Positions 1-8,761 of a stretch of 30,949 bases of DNA are shown here, piece after piece. The notes beneath the pieces were generated by a model, which was not told the DNA's origin, searched no databases, and was given only the letters and a program-made list of their open reading frames with translations. Position 1 is the first letter of the stretch; every line of letters begins with the position of its first letter. Made by a program: the position numbers and the translations under genes. The stretch is from Lachnospiraceae bacterium UBA3850. Lineage in GTDB: Bacteria; Bacillota; Clostridia; Lachnospirales; Lachnospiraceae. Where the stretch lies: assembly GCA_002392655.1 (NCBI GenBank), contig DGHK01000038.1, forward strand, positions 1 to 30,949. Direction: 5' to 3'.

Positions 1-873
1 ATGAAGGCTCTTAAAAGAATGGCTGAGAAAAAGCTTGGAATTCCGTGTATCGCCGTAAATGCAATAGGTACCAGGTACTATGATGAAGGAGAAAGTGAAG
101 CATGGCTTCAGCTTTTTGAAACCTTCACAGACGGCGAGGCTGATAACAATGAGTTTGATAACAGTGAGTCTGATAACAGGGAGTCTGGTGATTTGGGGGA
201 GACGCCGGCTTCTGAGAAAATCGGTGTCATAGGAGCGACTCCTTTTGAAACCGGTTATTCGACTGATAAGCCGCTTAAGTCTTATCTGGAAAAGCAGGGA
301 CTGAGTAATACTGTTATTTACACAGTCGGAACAACTCTTGAGGATGTTAAGAAAGCTGCCGGATGTGAGAAGAATCTCGTGGTAAGTACCGGAGGAATAA
401 AGGCTGCTGATTACTTGAAGGAAAAGTTTGGTGTGCCTTACGAAGTCGGGTTTCCTTTTATCCCGGACGAGGTAATAGAGAGTGCAAAGGAAAAGCTAAG
501 AGAGATAGCTCAGAATTCAGGAAATAATGTAAAGGTTCTTATCGTCCATTCACAGTTTGCAGCCAATGAGATGAGAAAGCGTCTCGTTTGGTTTGTAAAT
601 GAGAGCGGGCTTAGCAAGGGGGCGGAGTACAGTTTCAACGTTAGTACATTTTTCGCGATGCTTCCTGAATATTCAGAGGAAGGAGATATACATCTCGGTG
701 GTGAGGACGATCTCTGGAGTCTTGCAGCTGAAGGCGGATATGACCTCATAATAGCAGACTCAGATATGGAGAGACTTATCCATGCTGCAGGCTACAAGGG
801 CGAGTATTCAGACTTCCCGCACTTTGCGGTTTCGGGTAGAATGAATGATGATTCGGTGATGTTCTTCTCGTAA
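1..873 (+). CDS. Nitrogenase component-1-like oxidoreductase, probably 5'-truncated by the window edge
   Basis: The reading frame is open from base 1 to a TAA at 871-873 (290 codons). The sequence resembles the later domains of NifD/NifK/NifE/NifN-type proteins: an opening segment with GIPCIAVNAIGTRYYDEG, a Rossmann-like segment beginning IGVIGATPFETG (about residues 74-160), and a C-terminal segment ending DFPHFAVSGRMND. Component-1 proteins usually exceed 400 aa and carry their N-terminal cluster ligands earlier, so the ATG at base 1 is probably an internal Met; this is inference. Only two cysteines are visible (C16, C121), so cluster ligation cannot be judged. Residues 48-62 are an acidic Asp-Asn-x-Glu repeat linker between two domains. 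hypF follows after 17 bp, suggesting one transcription unit with the hydrogenase maturation genes. It is probably not a true nitrogenase, because no nifH, nifB or second component gene is seen; a cofactor-scaffold or nitrogenase-like reductase role is possible. Confidence 0.6.
   Translation: MKALKRMAEKKLGIPCIAVNAIGTRYYDEGESEAWLQLFETFTDGEADNNEFDNSESDNRESGDLGETPASEKIGVIGATPFETGYSTDKPLKSYLEKQGLSNTVIYTVGTTLEDVKKAAGCEKNLVVSTGGIKAADYLKEKFGVPYEVGFPFIPDEVIESAKEKLREIAQNSGNNVKVLIVHSQFAANEMRKRLVWFVNESGLSKGAEYSFNVSTFFAMLPEYSEEGDIHLGGEDDLWSLAAEGGYDLIIADSDMERLIHAAGYKGEYSDFPHFAVSGRMNDDSVMFFS
142..186 (+). repeat. In-frame 15-bp tandem repeat, 3 copies
   Basis: Three contiguous 15-bp units start at 142, 157 and 172. 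Each begins with GATAAC and contains GAG at the fourth codon, encoding DNNEF, DNSES and DNRES. They lie in the linker between two domains of the nitrogenase-like protein and keep the frame. Confidence 0.85.
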
Positions 874-890
874 TCAAGAAAGGAGTCGAC

Positions 891-3233
891 ATGCTTACAA
901 ATATAATAAGAGTTTATGGCATAGTCCAGGGTGTCGGCTTCAGACCATTTGTGAGCCGTGTATGCCTGGCAAATAACATAAAAGGAACTGTTTCAAATCG
1001 AGGATCTTATGTGGAGATATTTGCCCAGGGTGAAAATGTAGAGAACCTTCTTTCGTCGCTTAAATACAGTGCGCCGGAGAGGTCTATGATTCTCGATGTG
1101 ATCACTATCATGACAGATATGCCGCCGTTCGATAGTTTCGAGATAATTGAAAGTGAGAAGGATGAGGGAGATATATTTGTTTCGCCTGATATAGCAATCT
1201 GCGATAAATGTAAGGAAGAGCTCTACGATAAATCAAACCGCAGATATATGCATCCTTTTATTAACTGCACGAACTGCGGACCGAGACTTACGATTCTCGA
1301 CAATATGCCTTATGATCGTGAGAGGACGAGCATGAAGGGCTTTAAGATGTGTCCGGAGTGCGAGTATGAATACACGCATCCTGAAACAAGGCGATATGAT
1401 GCACAGCCGGTATGCTGTCCAAATTGCGGTCCTACAGTTTATCTTCTGATGAAGAATACTGATGCGGATGCAGACCTGGAAAATGGTGAAGGAATGCTTG
1501 AGATGACAGACATCCGTGGACGTGATGCAATCCTTATGACCAGGCAGGCAATTACGGAAGGGAAAATCGTAGCGATAAAAGGAATCGGTGGATTCCATCT
1601 ATGTTGCGACGCAAAAAATGAGGCGGCTGTGGCGAGAATGAGAAGACTGAAGAACAGGCCGATGAAACCATTTGCTGTAATGATGAGAGATACAGATACG
1701 GTAAAGAGGGAGTGTATTATAGAAAATCCTGAGATGTATGAGCTTCTGACCGGTCATCAAAAGCCGATAATTCTAATGGATAGAAAAAAAGATTCTACTC
1801 TTGCAGAGTCGATTGCTCCTGATAATCCCAAGGTGGGTGTCATGCTTCCTTATACACCTGTACACTGCCTGCTCTTTGATTATGAAGGAGACAGAACTGT
1901 ATCAGACTGTCTCGTGATGACAAGTGCAAATGCATCGGGGGCTCCAATCTGCAGAACTGACGAGGATGCGATAGAAGAAATATCCGGTTTTGTGGATATG
2001 GTGCTTTCAAATGACAGAACCATCAGGACGAGAGCGGATGATACTGTCATGGACTTTGCATTCGGTCATCCATATATGATCAGACGTTCGAGAGGCTATG
2101 CACCTCTTCCGATAATGATAGGAGGAGAGGAGTCGGGCGGTTCATTTATGAGTGGACATGTGCTTGCTATAGGTGGAGAGCTGAAGAATACATTTGCCAT
2201 AGCAAAGGATAGTCTGATATATCCGTCCGCATATGTAGGAGATATGGCAGATATTAGAACAGTAAAAGCCTTGAAGGAATCAGCACTCAGGATGATTGAT
2301 CTTCTTGAGGCAGAGCCTGAGGTGATTGTCTGTGATATGCATCCGAAGTATAATACCACTACTGTTGCAGAGGAGCTCGGTGATAAAATGGGAGTGCCTG
2401 TGGTAAAGCTTCAGCATCACTATGCGCACATACTTTCATGTATGGCGGAAAATGATTTCACTGAGGAGGTTATCGGAGTTTCCTTTGATGGTACCGGTTA
2501 CGGAACAGATGGGACTATCTGGGGAGGAGAGTTTCTCAGATGCTCTGTTAATAATTTCGAGAGACTTTCACATATCACACCGTTTATTCAGTCGGGTGGC
2601 GACCTCTCTTCGAAAGAGGGATGGAGAATTGCTGCGGCTATACTGCCTAAGGATATATGCGTATACAAGCTTGGTATTTGTTCTGAGATGGAATATGATA
2701 TGCTGAAGAATATGGCTGATAAGGGTATCAATTCTGTCAAGTCTACAAGTGCCGGAAGGCTATTTGATGCAATGAGTGCAACGCTCGGAATAAGACGAAG
2801 CTCTACATTTGAAGGAGAAGCATCAACTACCCTTATGTTTGCAGCTGAGAGATATCTGAAGGAACATGGAACCGGCAAGCTGCTTAAGGATATGCTGGAG
2901 GAAAGCGTAAGAGATATCATTTATGATGATACAAACCGTATGCTGCTGGATCTGGCAGATCGTTATATAGAAGATGGTAATAGAGATAAAATAGCATTTA
3001 TGTTTCATTTCTATCTCTCAAGGATGATAACAGAGAGATGTCTCAAACATAGCTCTGAAACGAAAATTAAAACGGTGGCTCTTAGCGGAGGCGTATTCCA
3101 GAATAAACTGCTTCTGTCTATGACGGATAAACATCTGAGAGAAGAGGGTATAACAGTTCTTCGACACAGTCTGATTCCACCGAATGATGGAGGAATAGCA
3201 GTAGGGCAGGCTCTTTATGGACAGTTCGGATAG
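891..3233 (+). CDS. hypF: HypF, carbamoyltransferase for [NiFe] hydrogenase maturation
   Basis: HypF uses carbamoyl phosphate and ATP to make a carbamoyl-adenylate and transfers the carbamoyl group to the C-terminal Cys of HypE, the first step in making the cyanide ligands. All expected domains are present in order: an N-terminal acylphosphatase domain (GVGFRPF at residues 14-20), a double zinc-finger region (Cys pairs at 104/107, 126/129, 154/157 and 175-179), a YrdC-like nucleotide-binding domain (about 210-400, with KGIGGFHLCCDA), and a C-terminal Kae1-like domain (LQHHYAHILSCMAEN, SFDGTGYGTDG, ALSGGVFQNKLL). The length, 780 aa, is normal. The ATG at 891 follows an AAGGAG ribosome site. 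It is cytoplasmic and is followed by hypC, hypD and hypE in the same direction. The identification is secure. Confidence 0.97.
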   Translation: MLTNIIRVYGIVQGVGFRPFVSRVCLANNIKGTVSNRGSYVEIFAQGENVENLLSSLKYSAPERSMILDVITIMTDMPPFDSFEIIESEKDEGDIFVSPDIAICDKCKEELYDKSNRRYMHPFINCTNCGPRLTILDNMPYDRERTSMKGFKMCPECEYEYTHPETRRYDAQPVCCPNCGPTVYLLMKNTDADADLENGEGMLEMTDIRGRDAILMTRQAITEGKIVAIKGIGGFHLCCDAKNEAAVARMRRLKNRPMKPFAVMMRDTDTVKRECIIENPEMYELLTGHQKPIILMDRKKDSTLAESIAPDNPKVGVMLPYTPVHCLLFDYEGDRTVSDCLVMTSANASGAPICRTDEDAIEEISGFVDMVLSNDRTIRTRADDTVMDFAFGHPYMIRRSRGYAPLPIMIGGEESGGSFMSGHVLAIGGELKNTFAIAKDSLIYPSAYVGDMADIRTVKALKESALRMIDLLEAEPEVIVCDMHPKYNTTTVAEELGDKMGVPVVKLQHHYAHILSCMAENDFTEEVIGVSFDGTGYGTDGTIWGGEFLRCSVNNFERLSHITPFIQSGGDLSSKEGWRIAAAILPKDICVYKLGICSEMEYDMLKNMADKGINSVKSTSAGRLFDAMSATLGIRRSSTFEGEASTTLMFAAERYLKEHGTGKLLKDMLEESVRDIIYDDTNRMLLDLADRYIEDGNRDKIAFMFHFYLSRMITERCLKHSSETKIKTVALSGGVFQNKLLLSMTDKHLREEGITVLRHSLIPPNDGGIAVGQALYGQFG

Positions 3234-3306
3234 GAAGATTATTGATGAGATAGAGATATAATGATTTTAGAATAAACATAGAATATACATATAGGAGGAA
3301 AGCAAA

Positions 3307-3528
3307 ATGTGTGTAGGACTTGCGGCAAAGGTTGTAAGTGTAAAGGATGGTACTGCGGTTATTGATGCCAGCGGTGCAAAAAGAGATGTAAGTGCAGAGC
3401 TTCTCGAGGATCTTGAACCTGGAGATTATGTCATGGTTCATGCAGGAGTGGCTATAGCAAAAATCACCTCAGATGATGAGACAGAAACAGAAGGGGTTAT
3501 GGCCGGACTTCCCGTTCACGGAAGATAG
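3307..3528 (+). CDS. hypC: HypC, hydrogenase maturation chaperone
   Basis: HypC is a small chaperone that binds HypD, carries the Fe(CN)2CO group and delivers it to the large subunit of a [NiFe] hydrogenase. The protein is 73 aa and starts MCVGLAAKV; the Cys directly after the initiator Met is the essential, invariant residue of the HypC/HybG family. The family motif YVMVHAGVAIAKI is present at about residues 41-53. A strong TAGGAGGA ribosome site ends about 8 bp before the ATG. It lies 73 bp after hypF and 63 bp before the preferred hypD start, consistent with one operon. The family is unmistakable; whether the client is a hydrogenase or another enzyme cannot be read from this window. Confidence 0.96.
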   Translation: MCVGLAAKVVSVKDGTAVIDASGAKRDVSAELLEDLEPGDYVMVHAGVAIAKITSDDETETEGVMAGLPVHGR

Positions 3529-3591
3529 GACGCCCTAGATGTTTTAAGTGTTTAAGACGAAAAAAGAGACGACAAATAAGGATGATTGAAT

Positions 3592-4683
3592 ATGAATGAT
3601 GTAATTAAGAATGCTCGTGATATAATCACCGGCTACGATGGACCGAAGCTTCGGATAATGGAAGTCTGCGGAACGCATACACATGAGATATTCCGACTTG
3701 GAATCAGAAGCCTCCTTCCGGAGAGTATTGATCTTATCTCCGGACCAGGCTGCCCGGTTTGTGTTACACCGGTTGGATATATAGATGAGGCTATTTATCT
3801 GGCACTTGAGAAGAGTTGTGTCATATGTACATTTGGCGATCTCATCAAGGTTCCGGGTACCAAAATGAGTCTCGCAGGTGCAAGGAGTGAGGGGGCTGAT
3901 GTTCGCCCTGTTTATTCTCCGGATGATGCAGTGGAACTCGCCAGAGAGTTTGCTGAGACGGCAAAGGAAGAGGGTATAGCAGATGCCAGGCAGGTTGTTT
4001 TTCTTGCAGTTGGTTTTGAAACGACAACTCCTTCAGCATGTATAGCTGTAAAGAAAGCAAAGAGGCTTGGACTCACTAACTTCTCGATTCTTACAGCTAA
4101 CAAGACTATGCCCAGTGCTTATGCAAAGCTTAAAGGAAGCGCTGATGCATTTCTTTATCCAGGTCATGTAAATGCAATAGCAGGAAATGCAGTATGCAGA
4201 AAACTCGTCGAAGAAGGTGTATCAGGAGTCGTTGCAGGTTTTACGGCAAATGAACTTATGACAGCACTAGCGGTTACTATAGAGCTGTCCAAAAAGGGCG
4301 AGCCTTTCTTCGAAAACTGCTATTCGAGAGTTGTAAAGGAAGAGGGAAATGTTGCTGCTCAGAAGCTTGTAGACTCAGTAATGGAGCCTTGCGATAGTGA
4401 GTGGAGAGGACTCGGAATAATTGAGAACTCCGGTATGAAGCTACGCAAAGAGTATGCAGATTATGATGCTAGAATAAAGTACAGTGTTCCCGAAATCCAG
4501 GGTAAATCGAATCCTGCATGTCGCTGTCCTGAAATACTTCAGGGACACTGCAAGCCAACGGACTGCCCTCTCTTCGGAAAGGTTTGTGATCCGGTGCATC
4601 CGGTCGGTGCATGTATGGTATCCGATGAAGGTTCCTGCGCAGCATACTATCATTACGGAGCATCAATCGGAATTAATCTTTGA
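3592..4683 (+). CDS. hypD: HypD, Fe-S scaffold for the Fe(CN)2CO group
   Basis: HypD, with HypC and HypE, assembles the Fe(CN)2CO moiety and carries a [4Fe-4S] cluster. The visible signature sequences are EVCGTHTHEI (C26), GPGCPVCVTP (C54, C57), FLAVGFETTTP, and a C-terminal cysteine-rich region with CRCPEILQG, CKPTDCPLF and the segment to GSCAAYYHYG. The length from the chosen start is 363 aa, normal for the family. A TTG codon at 3586 would add two residues, but the AAGGA at 3578-3582 is too close to it and is well spaced from the ATG at 3592, so the ATG is preferred. It sits between hypC and hypE on the same strand. Confidence 0.96.
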   Translation: MNDVIKNARDIITGYDGPKLRIMEVCGTHTHEIFRLGIRSLLPESIDLISGPGCPVCVTPVGYIDEAIYLALEKSCVICTFGDLIKVPGTKMSLAGARSEGADVRPVYSPDDAVELAREFAETAKEEGIADARQVVFLAVGFETTTPSACIAVKKAKRLGLTNFSILTANKTMPSAYAKLKGSADAFLYPGHVNAIAGNAVCRKLVEEGVSGVVAGFTANELMTALAVTIELSKKGEPFFENCYSRVVKEEGNVAAQKLVDSVMEPCDSEWRGLGIIENSGMKLRKEYADYDARIKYSVPEIQGKSNPACRCPEILQGHCKPTDCPLFGKVCDPVHPVGACMVSDEGSCAAYYHYGASIGINL

Positions 4684-4756
4684 TGATAATATCGAGACTG
4701 CGAGTCAGCACACGATACTGATAAGGCTCGTTATGGAAATAAAGGAGAATACATAG

Positions 4757-5761
4757 ATGGAAGAGAAGATTACTCTTGCTCATGGATCTGGAGGGGTTCA
4801 GACAAATGAGCTTATTAACAGTATATTTAAGAAACATTTTGATAGTCCGTATCTTACGGCAGATGATGCAGCAGTGCTTGATATTCCGGCAGGTAAGGTT
4901 GCGATGTCAACGGATGGCTTTATTGTTTCGCCTTATGAGTTTGCAGGCGGAAATATCGGAAAGCTTTCGATATGCGGTACGGTAAATGATATAGCATGTA
5001 TGGGGGCGGTTCCGAAGTATCTGACCTGTGCGATGGTAATAGAAGAGGGATTTCCTGTAGCTAAGCTGGATGAGATTGCAGCAGCTATGGCTGATACTGC
5101 GAAGAAGGCAGGAGTTTATCTGGTAGCAGGTGATACCAAGGTTGCCGGTAAGGGTCAGGTGGATAGTATATTCATTACTACAACAGGAATAGGTCAGGTA
5201 ATCGAGGGTGCTGATACGTCAGGTGCATATGCAAAGCCGGGAGACAAGATAATAGTTACAGGAGATATCGGAAGACATGGATGTACAATACTTCTTGCGA
5301 GAAATGATTTCAAGATAGACGCTGATATCACTAGTGACTGTGCACCACTTAATAAAAATGTTGAGGCAGTACTCGATGTTACAAAGGAAGTGCATGTAAT
5401 AAGAGATGCTACTCGTGGTGGAGTAGGAACCGTGCTTTATGAAATTGCAGGAGAGAGCAAGGTAGGTATATCACTTGACTATGAGAGTATTCCCGTTGCT
5501 GACGGTGTGAAGGGCGTTTGCGGTATGCTCGGACTTGAACCACTTTATCTCGCTTGCGAAGGAAGGCTTGTTATTTTCGCACCTGCAGCCGAGGCTGATA
5601 AGATAGTTGAGGCACTTAAAGGATGTGAGAATTCAGAGGGTGCTTGCATAATAGGTGAAGTTACAGAGGAAAACAAGGGTAAGGTTGTAGTTACAACTGC
5701 GGTAGGTGCGAAAACCATGCTTTCCAGACCGAGTGGAGAGCTGCTACCGAGAATATGTTGA
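4757..5761 (+). CDS. hypE: HypE, carbamoyl dehydratase making the thiocyanate on its C-terminal Cys
   Basis: HypE dehydrates the carbamoyl group received from HypF to a thiocyanate on its own C-terminal cysteine and donates cyanide to iron on HypC-HypD. The 334-aa protein has the PurM-like ATPase fold signatures AHGSGGVQTNELI at residues 8-20, STDGFIVSP, and KLSICGTVNDIACMGAVP, then TRGGVGTVLYEIA. It ends PRIC, so the essential terminal Cys is intact. The start follows AAAGGAG with good spacing. It is the last hyp gene here; a U-tailed hairpin follows at 5766-5799. hypA and hypB, for nickel insertion, are not found in the window. Confidence 0.97.
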   Translation: MEEKITLAHGSGGVQTNELINSIFKKHFDSPYLTADDAAVLDIPAGKVAMSTDGFIVSPYEFAGGNIGKLSICGTVNDIACMGAVPKYLTCAMVIEEGFPVAKLDEIAAAMADTAKKAGVYLVAGDTKVAGKGQVDSIFITTTGIGQVIEGADTSGAYAKPGDKIIVTGDIGRHGCTILLARNDFKIDADITSDCAPLNKNVEAVLDVTKEVHVIRDATRGGVGTVLYEIAGESKVGISLDYESIPVADGVKGVCGMLGLEPLYLACEGRLVIFAPAAEADKIVEALKGCENSEGACIIGEVTEENKGKVVVTTAVGAKTMLSRPSGELLPRIC

Positions 5762-5765
5762 TGAA

Positions 5766-5799
5766 GGAGTATATTTCGGTTGAGACCGATATCCTTTTT
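5766..5799 (+). terminator. Rho-independent terminator after hypE
   Basis: An imperfect hairpin has a perfect core TCGGT/ACCGA around the tetraloop TGAG. Outer pairing of the GGA and TAT parts with TATCC is interrupted by extra bases on the left arm. A run of five T follows at 5795-5799. It lies 5 bp after the hypE stop and just before a new promoter, so it marks the end of the hyp operon. Confidence 0.65.
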
Positions 5800-5802
5800 G
5801 TG

Positions 5803-5831
5803 TTGTAATTATTGGTTATGATTGGTATAAT
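5803..5831 (+). promoter_or_regulatory. Sigma-A-type promoter for the 5917 / 6136 genes
   Basis: TTGTAA at 5803-5808 and a perfect TATAAT at 5826-5831 are separated by exactly 17 bp. The expected start point near 5838 leaves a leader of about 80 nt before the 61-aa gene. The site sits directly after the hypE terminator. Confidence 0.6.
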
Positions 5832-5916
5832 TCCATTATGATGTCTGTATGCATCAGGGGATTTGTTGTAGCATATAGACGTAAGATAATATTATTTAGA
5901 AAAGGGGTATAATACT

Positions 5917-6102
5917 ATGAAAAAAGGCATAGGTATATTGGCAGCAGCTGCAGCGGCAGCAGGAGCGGTAATCTTCTGGAAGAAGAAAAAAGCATGTAAG
6001 TGCATGGATACAGAAGAGGATGAGCTTATGGATGCAACAGAAGATGCATTTTCAGAGGTTGCAGAGGAAGTTAAAGAGGAAGCTGAAGAAGAGAAAAAGT
6101 AA
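5917..6102 (+). CDS. Small Ala-rich N-terminally anchored acidic protein
   Basis: The function is not recognised. The 61-aa product has an N-terminal Met-Lys-Lys, a hydrophobic segment at about residues 4-20 dominated by a run of alanines and ending in Phe-Trp, a basic stop-transfer patch KKKKACK, and then a strongly acidic Glu-rich tail to the end. This is the layout of a single-pass membrane peptide with a cytoplasmic charged tail. Two cysteines sit at the membrane edge (KACKC). AAAAGGGG ends about 10 bp before the ATG. The neighbouring EAL-domain gene begins 33 bp later with its own AAGGAG site, so the two are likely co-transcribed from the promoter at 5803-5831. It could be a small partner of the FIST-EAL protein, but nothing in the sequence proves that. 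Confidence 0.7.
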   Translation: MKKGIGILAAAAAAAGAVIFWKKKKACKCMDTEEDELMDATEDAFSEVAEEVKEEAEEEKK

Positions 6103-6135
6103 GTATTATAAATAATCCATGTAAGGAGAAGGCTT

Positions 6136-8748
6136 ATGTTCACATGGAATTTTCAGCTGATATCAAAACCTAGGCTGATTGATGCATTCGGTCAGCTCAA
6201 CCTTGATTCAACTAAGGGTGATATACTTATAAGAATTCACACGGCAGCTCATTATGCTGATGAGGCTGTCGAGCTTGCTGCGTTTATAAAGGAGCTTGTT
6301 CCGGGAGCTATGATTTTCGGAACAAGCACTTCTGAGATTATTGTTGATGGAAAGCTTCTTAAGGACAGATGCGTTATTTCCGTTACTCAGATGAATGGCG
6401 GCACTATAAAAACTGCAATGTTGAATACTTCATCAGAAGGTGGAAGTGGGTTTAAAAGCCCTGATGAACTATGTCAGGAAATAAAGGAAAAGCTCGTGTC
6501 TCAGGATACCGAGCTTTTACTTGATTTCGTAACTATAGACTATGCTGATATAGCAGGCTTTGTAGATAAAACAAATGATTATTTTCCTGGAGTTAAAATA
6601 ATCGGTGGAATTGCTGATTGTCCTGGAAGCAATCTAAATGTATTTCCTGATGAAGCGTTTATTTTTGATGAAAATGGTTGGACTCAAAGCGGAATGATTG
6701 CTGCATCAATCTCCGGTAAAAATGTTGAGAGCTTAAGCGCTCATGCAACAGGCGTTGATTCAATTGGCAATGATATGGAAATCACTGAGTCGCTGGAGTC
6801 TTGTATTCTTTCCTTTGATGGTAATGATGCAGGAGAGCAGTACAGGCGTGGTGTAGGTGATAAGCTTGAAACTAAACCTGAGATATCAGGACTGTTTCCT
6901 TATGCTTATGCAGATGATCCAAAATTTCCGGTTTTTGTTAAGTATACGGAGGGCTGTCTGCGGGACTTTTATCCGGATGATAATCCTGAGTATAAGGCTT
7001 TTTACGATGCCCACCCTGAGTTTGATAAGCTTAAAACTCGAAAGATGATTTTAGCTAATCATAAGGTCAGAAAAGGAAGAAGATTTAGACGTGCTTTTAT
7101 TTATGATAAAAAGATCATAAGTGATAACAGGGCTATGTTTAGAAAGATAGAGTCCTTTAAGAAGTCTGAAACTATTTTTGCCTATTCATGTATAGTCAGA
7201 TCGATAATCTATTCTAATTGTGCAAAATGGGAGATATCTGCATATGAGAATTCCAATATGTGCGGATGTATAACCTATGGTGAAATGATTAACTCGGATG
7301 GCAGGAACAAATTCGTAAACGGAACCTTTGTTGCTACTGTTATGGGTGAAGGAAATAATAATCAGTCATACAATCCGTATGCATTTATTTATACTGAATC
7401 ACTTGCTTATGATAATGAGGAGTTGCTCAAGTATCTTACTTCGATTGAAAAGGACTTTGAAGAGGAAAAGGATACGTCAGTTTCAGATGCTCTTAAAAAT
7501 GTAGTTAGGGAATGCGAGAAGAAGCTTCTTGTTTCTGATACTGCCAATATTCCGAATATTGCCGCGCTTAATCTGGATGTTAAAACAAAGGGAGTTGACA
7601 GACTCTGTTTAATAGATGTTTTTGAAACTGTAAGCATGAAGACGGTTTATTCGGATCATATAATCAAGCTGACATTTGATAATTACATATCAAAATGTCA
7701 AAAGTTTGCAACAGATTGTAATTATAATATTTATTATATCGGTCAATGGAGACTTGCGATTGGCGCCAAATCATATATGGTAACGCTGAAGGAGTTCGGC
7801 AGAAGGATGGAAGAACTTCAGAAGAGTCTGTTCTATAACATCGAGGATTATATACCTATAGTTCCTGTTTTTTCTGTTATAGATAACTGTACTGTTGATA
7901 ATTATCTAAACGCATATAATACCTCGATAGTAAGGATGTCTCAAAAAAATCTTCAGTTTCTTGTAACAGACGCTAAGGATCTTCAGATGGATGATGATAT
8001 TATTCTTGAGAGATACAAGATGGTAAATATTATTAATTATGCAATAGCAAATGATAAGGTTATACCACACTATCAGGGTATATATGATAATCAGAATAAG
8101 TGTATCCATCATTACGAGGCATTGATGCGACTCGAGGACGAAGACGGAACTATATATTATCCGAACAGCTTTCTCGATGTTGCAAGAGCATTTGGACTTT
8201 TATATGACAGTATTTCTTTCCTGATGATCAAAAAGGTTCTGGAAAGATTTAAAGACTCTGAGAGTGTAGGAGTCAGCATAAATATGGGTATGAGAGATAT
8301 CCGAAATAAGGAAATCGTAGACTATATATATGATTATCTGTCAGTGGTTAAGCATCCGGAAAACTTTATATTTGAACTTCTGGAGAATGAAGATATAGAT
8401 GATTACAACGTAATGATCAATTTTGTTGATAAGATACATGAACTGGGTGGCAAGATAGCCATCGACGATTTCGGAAGCGGTTTTTCCAATCTACAGCATA
8501 TAATAAGTCTTCAGTCTGACTGTATTAAAATTGACGGATCGATTGTAAGAAAATGTTGTGAAAGCGTAGGTGCTGAAAATATGATTGCGCTTATCTCTAC
8601 ATGGAAGAGTCTTACAGATAAATCAATTAAAATAGTCGCTGAATATGTTGAGAATGAAGAGATACAGGGAAAGGTATTAGCATATGACATTGATTATTCG
8701 CAAGGATACCTATTCTCAGAGCCGTCACCGGATATTAGTATTAATTAG
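6136..8748 (+). CDS. FIST sensor - degenerate GGDEF - EAL cyclic-di-GMP phosphodiesterase
   Basis: This probably hydrolyses c-di-GMP in response to a small ligand sensed by its FIST module. Residues 1 to about 210 match the FIST N domain (FGTSTSEIIVDG, VKIIGGIADC), and about 210-430 match FIST_C. A GGDEF-like domain follows at about 470-600 with its signature replaced by GQWRL at 536-540, so it should not synthesise c-di-GMP. The C-terminal EAL domain looks catalytically complete: YEALMRL with E661, N716, FELLE with E747, DDFGSG with D777/D778, K798 in CIKIDG, AEYVE with E836, and QGYLFSEP with Q856. No transmembrane segment is evident, so it should be cytoplasmic. AAGGAG precedes the ATG. 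The LacI-type sensor gene follows after only 13 bp, suggesting a two-gene signalling unit. Confidence 0.88.
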   Translation: MFTWNFQLISKPRLIDAFGQLNLDSTKGDILIRIHTAAHYADEAVELAAFIKELVPGAMIFGTSTSEIIVDGKLLKDRCVISVTQMNGGTIKTAMLNTSSEGGSGFKSPDELCQEIKEKLVSQDTELLLDFVTIDYADIAGFVDKTNDYFPGVKIIGGIADCPGSNLNVFPDEAFIFDENGWTQSGMIAASISGKNVESLSAHATGVDSIGNDMEITESLESCILSFDGNDAGEQYRRGVGDKLETKPEISGLFPYAYADDPKFPVFVKYTEGCLRDFYPDDNPEYKAFYDAHPEFDKLKTRKMILANHKVRKGRRFRRAFIYDKKIISDNRAMFRKIESFKKSETIFAYSCIVRSIIYSNCAKWEISAYENSNMCGCITYGEMINSDGRNKFVNGTFVATVMGEGNNNQSYNPYAFIYTESLAYDNEELLKYLTSIEKDFEEEKDTSVSDALKNVVRECEKKLLVSDTANIPNIAALNLDVKTKGVDRLCLIDVFETVSMKTVYSDHIIKLTFDNYISKCQKFATDCNYNIYYIGQWRLAIGAKSYMVTLKEFGRRMEELQKSLFYNIEDYIPIVPVFSVIDNCTVDNYLNAYNTSIVRMSQKNLQFLVTDAKDLQMDDDIILERYKMVNIINYAIANDKVIPHYQGIYDNQNKCIHHYEALMRLEDEDGTIYYPNSFLDVARAFGLLYDSISFLMIKKVLERFKDSESVGVSINMGMRDIRNKEIVDYIYDYLSVVKHPENFIFELLENEDIDDYNVMINFVDKIHELGGKIAIDDFGSGFSNLQHIISLQSDCIKIDGSIVRKCCESVGAENMIALISTWKSLTDKSIKIVAEYVENEEIQGKVLAYDIDYSQGYLFSEPSPDISIN

Positions 8749-8761
8749 GAGAATATAGTCA

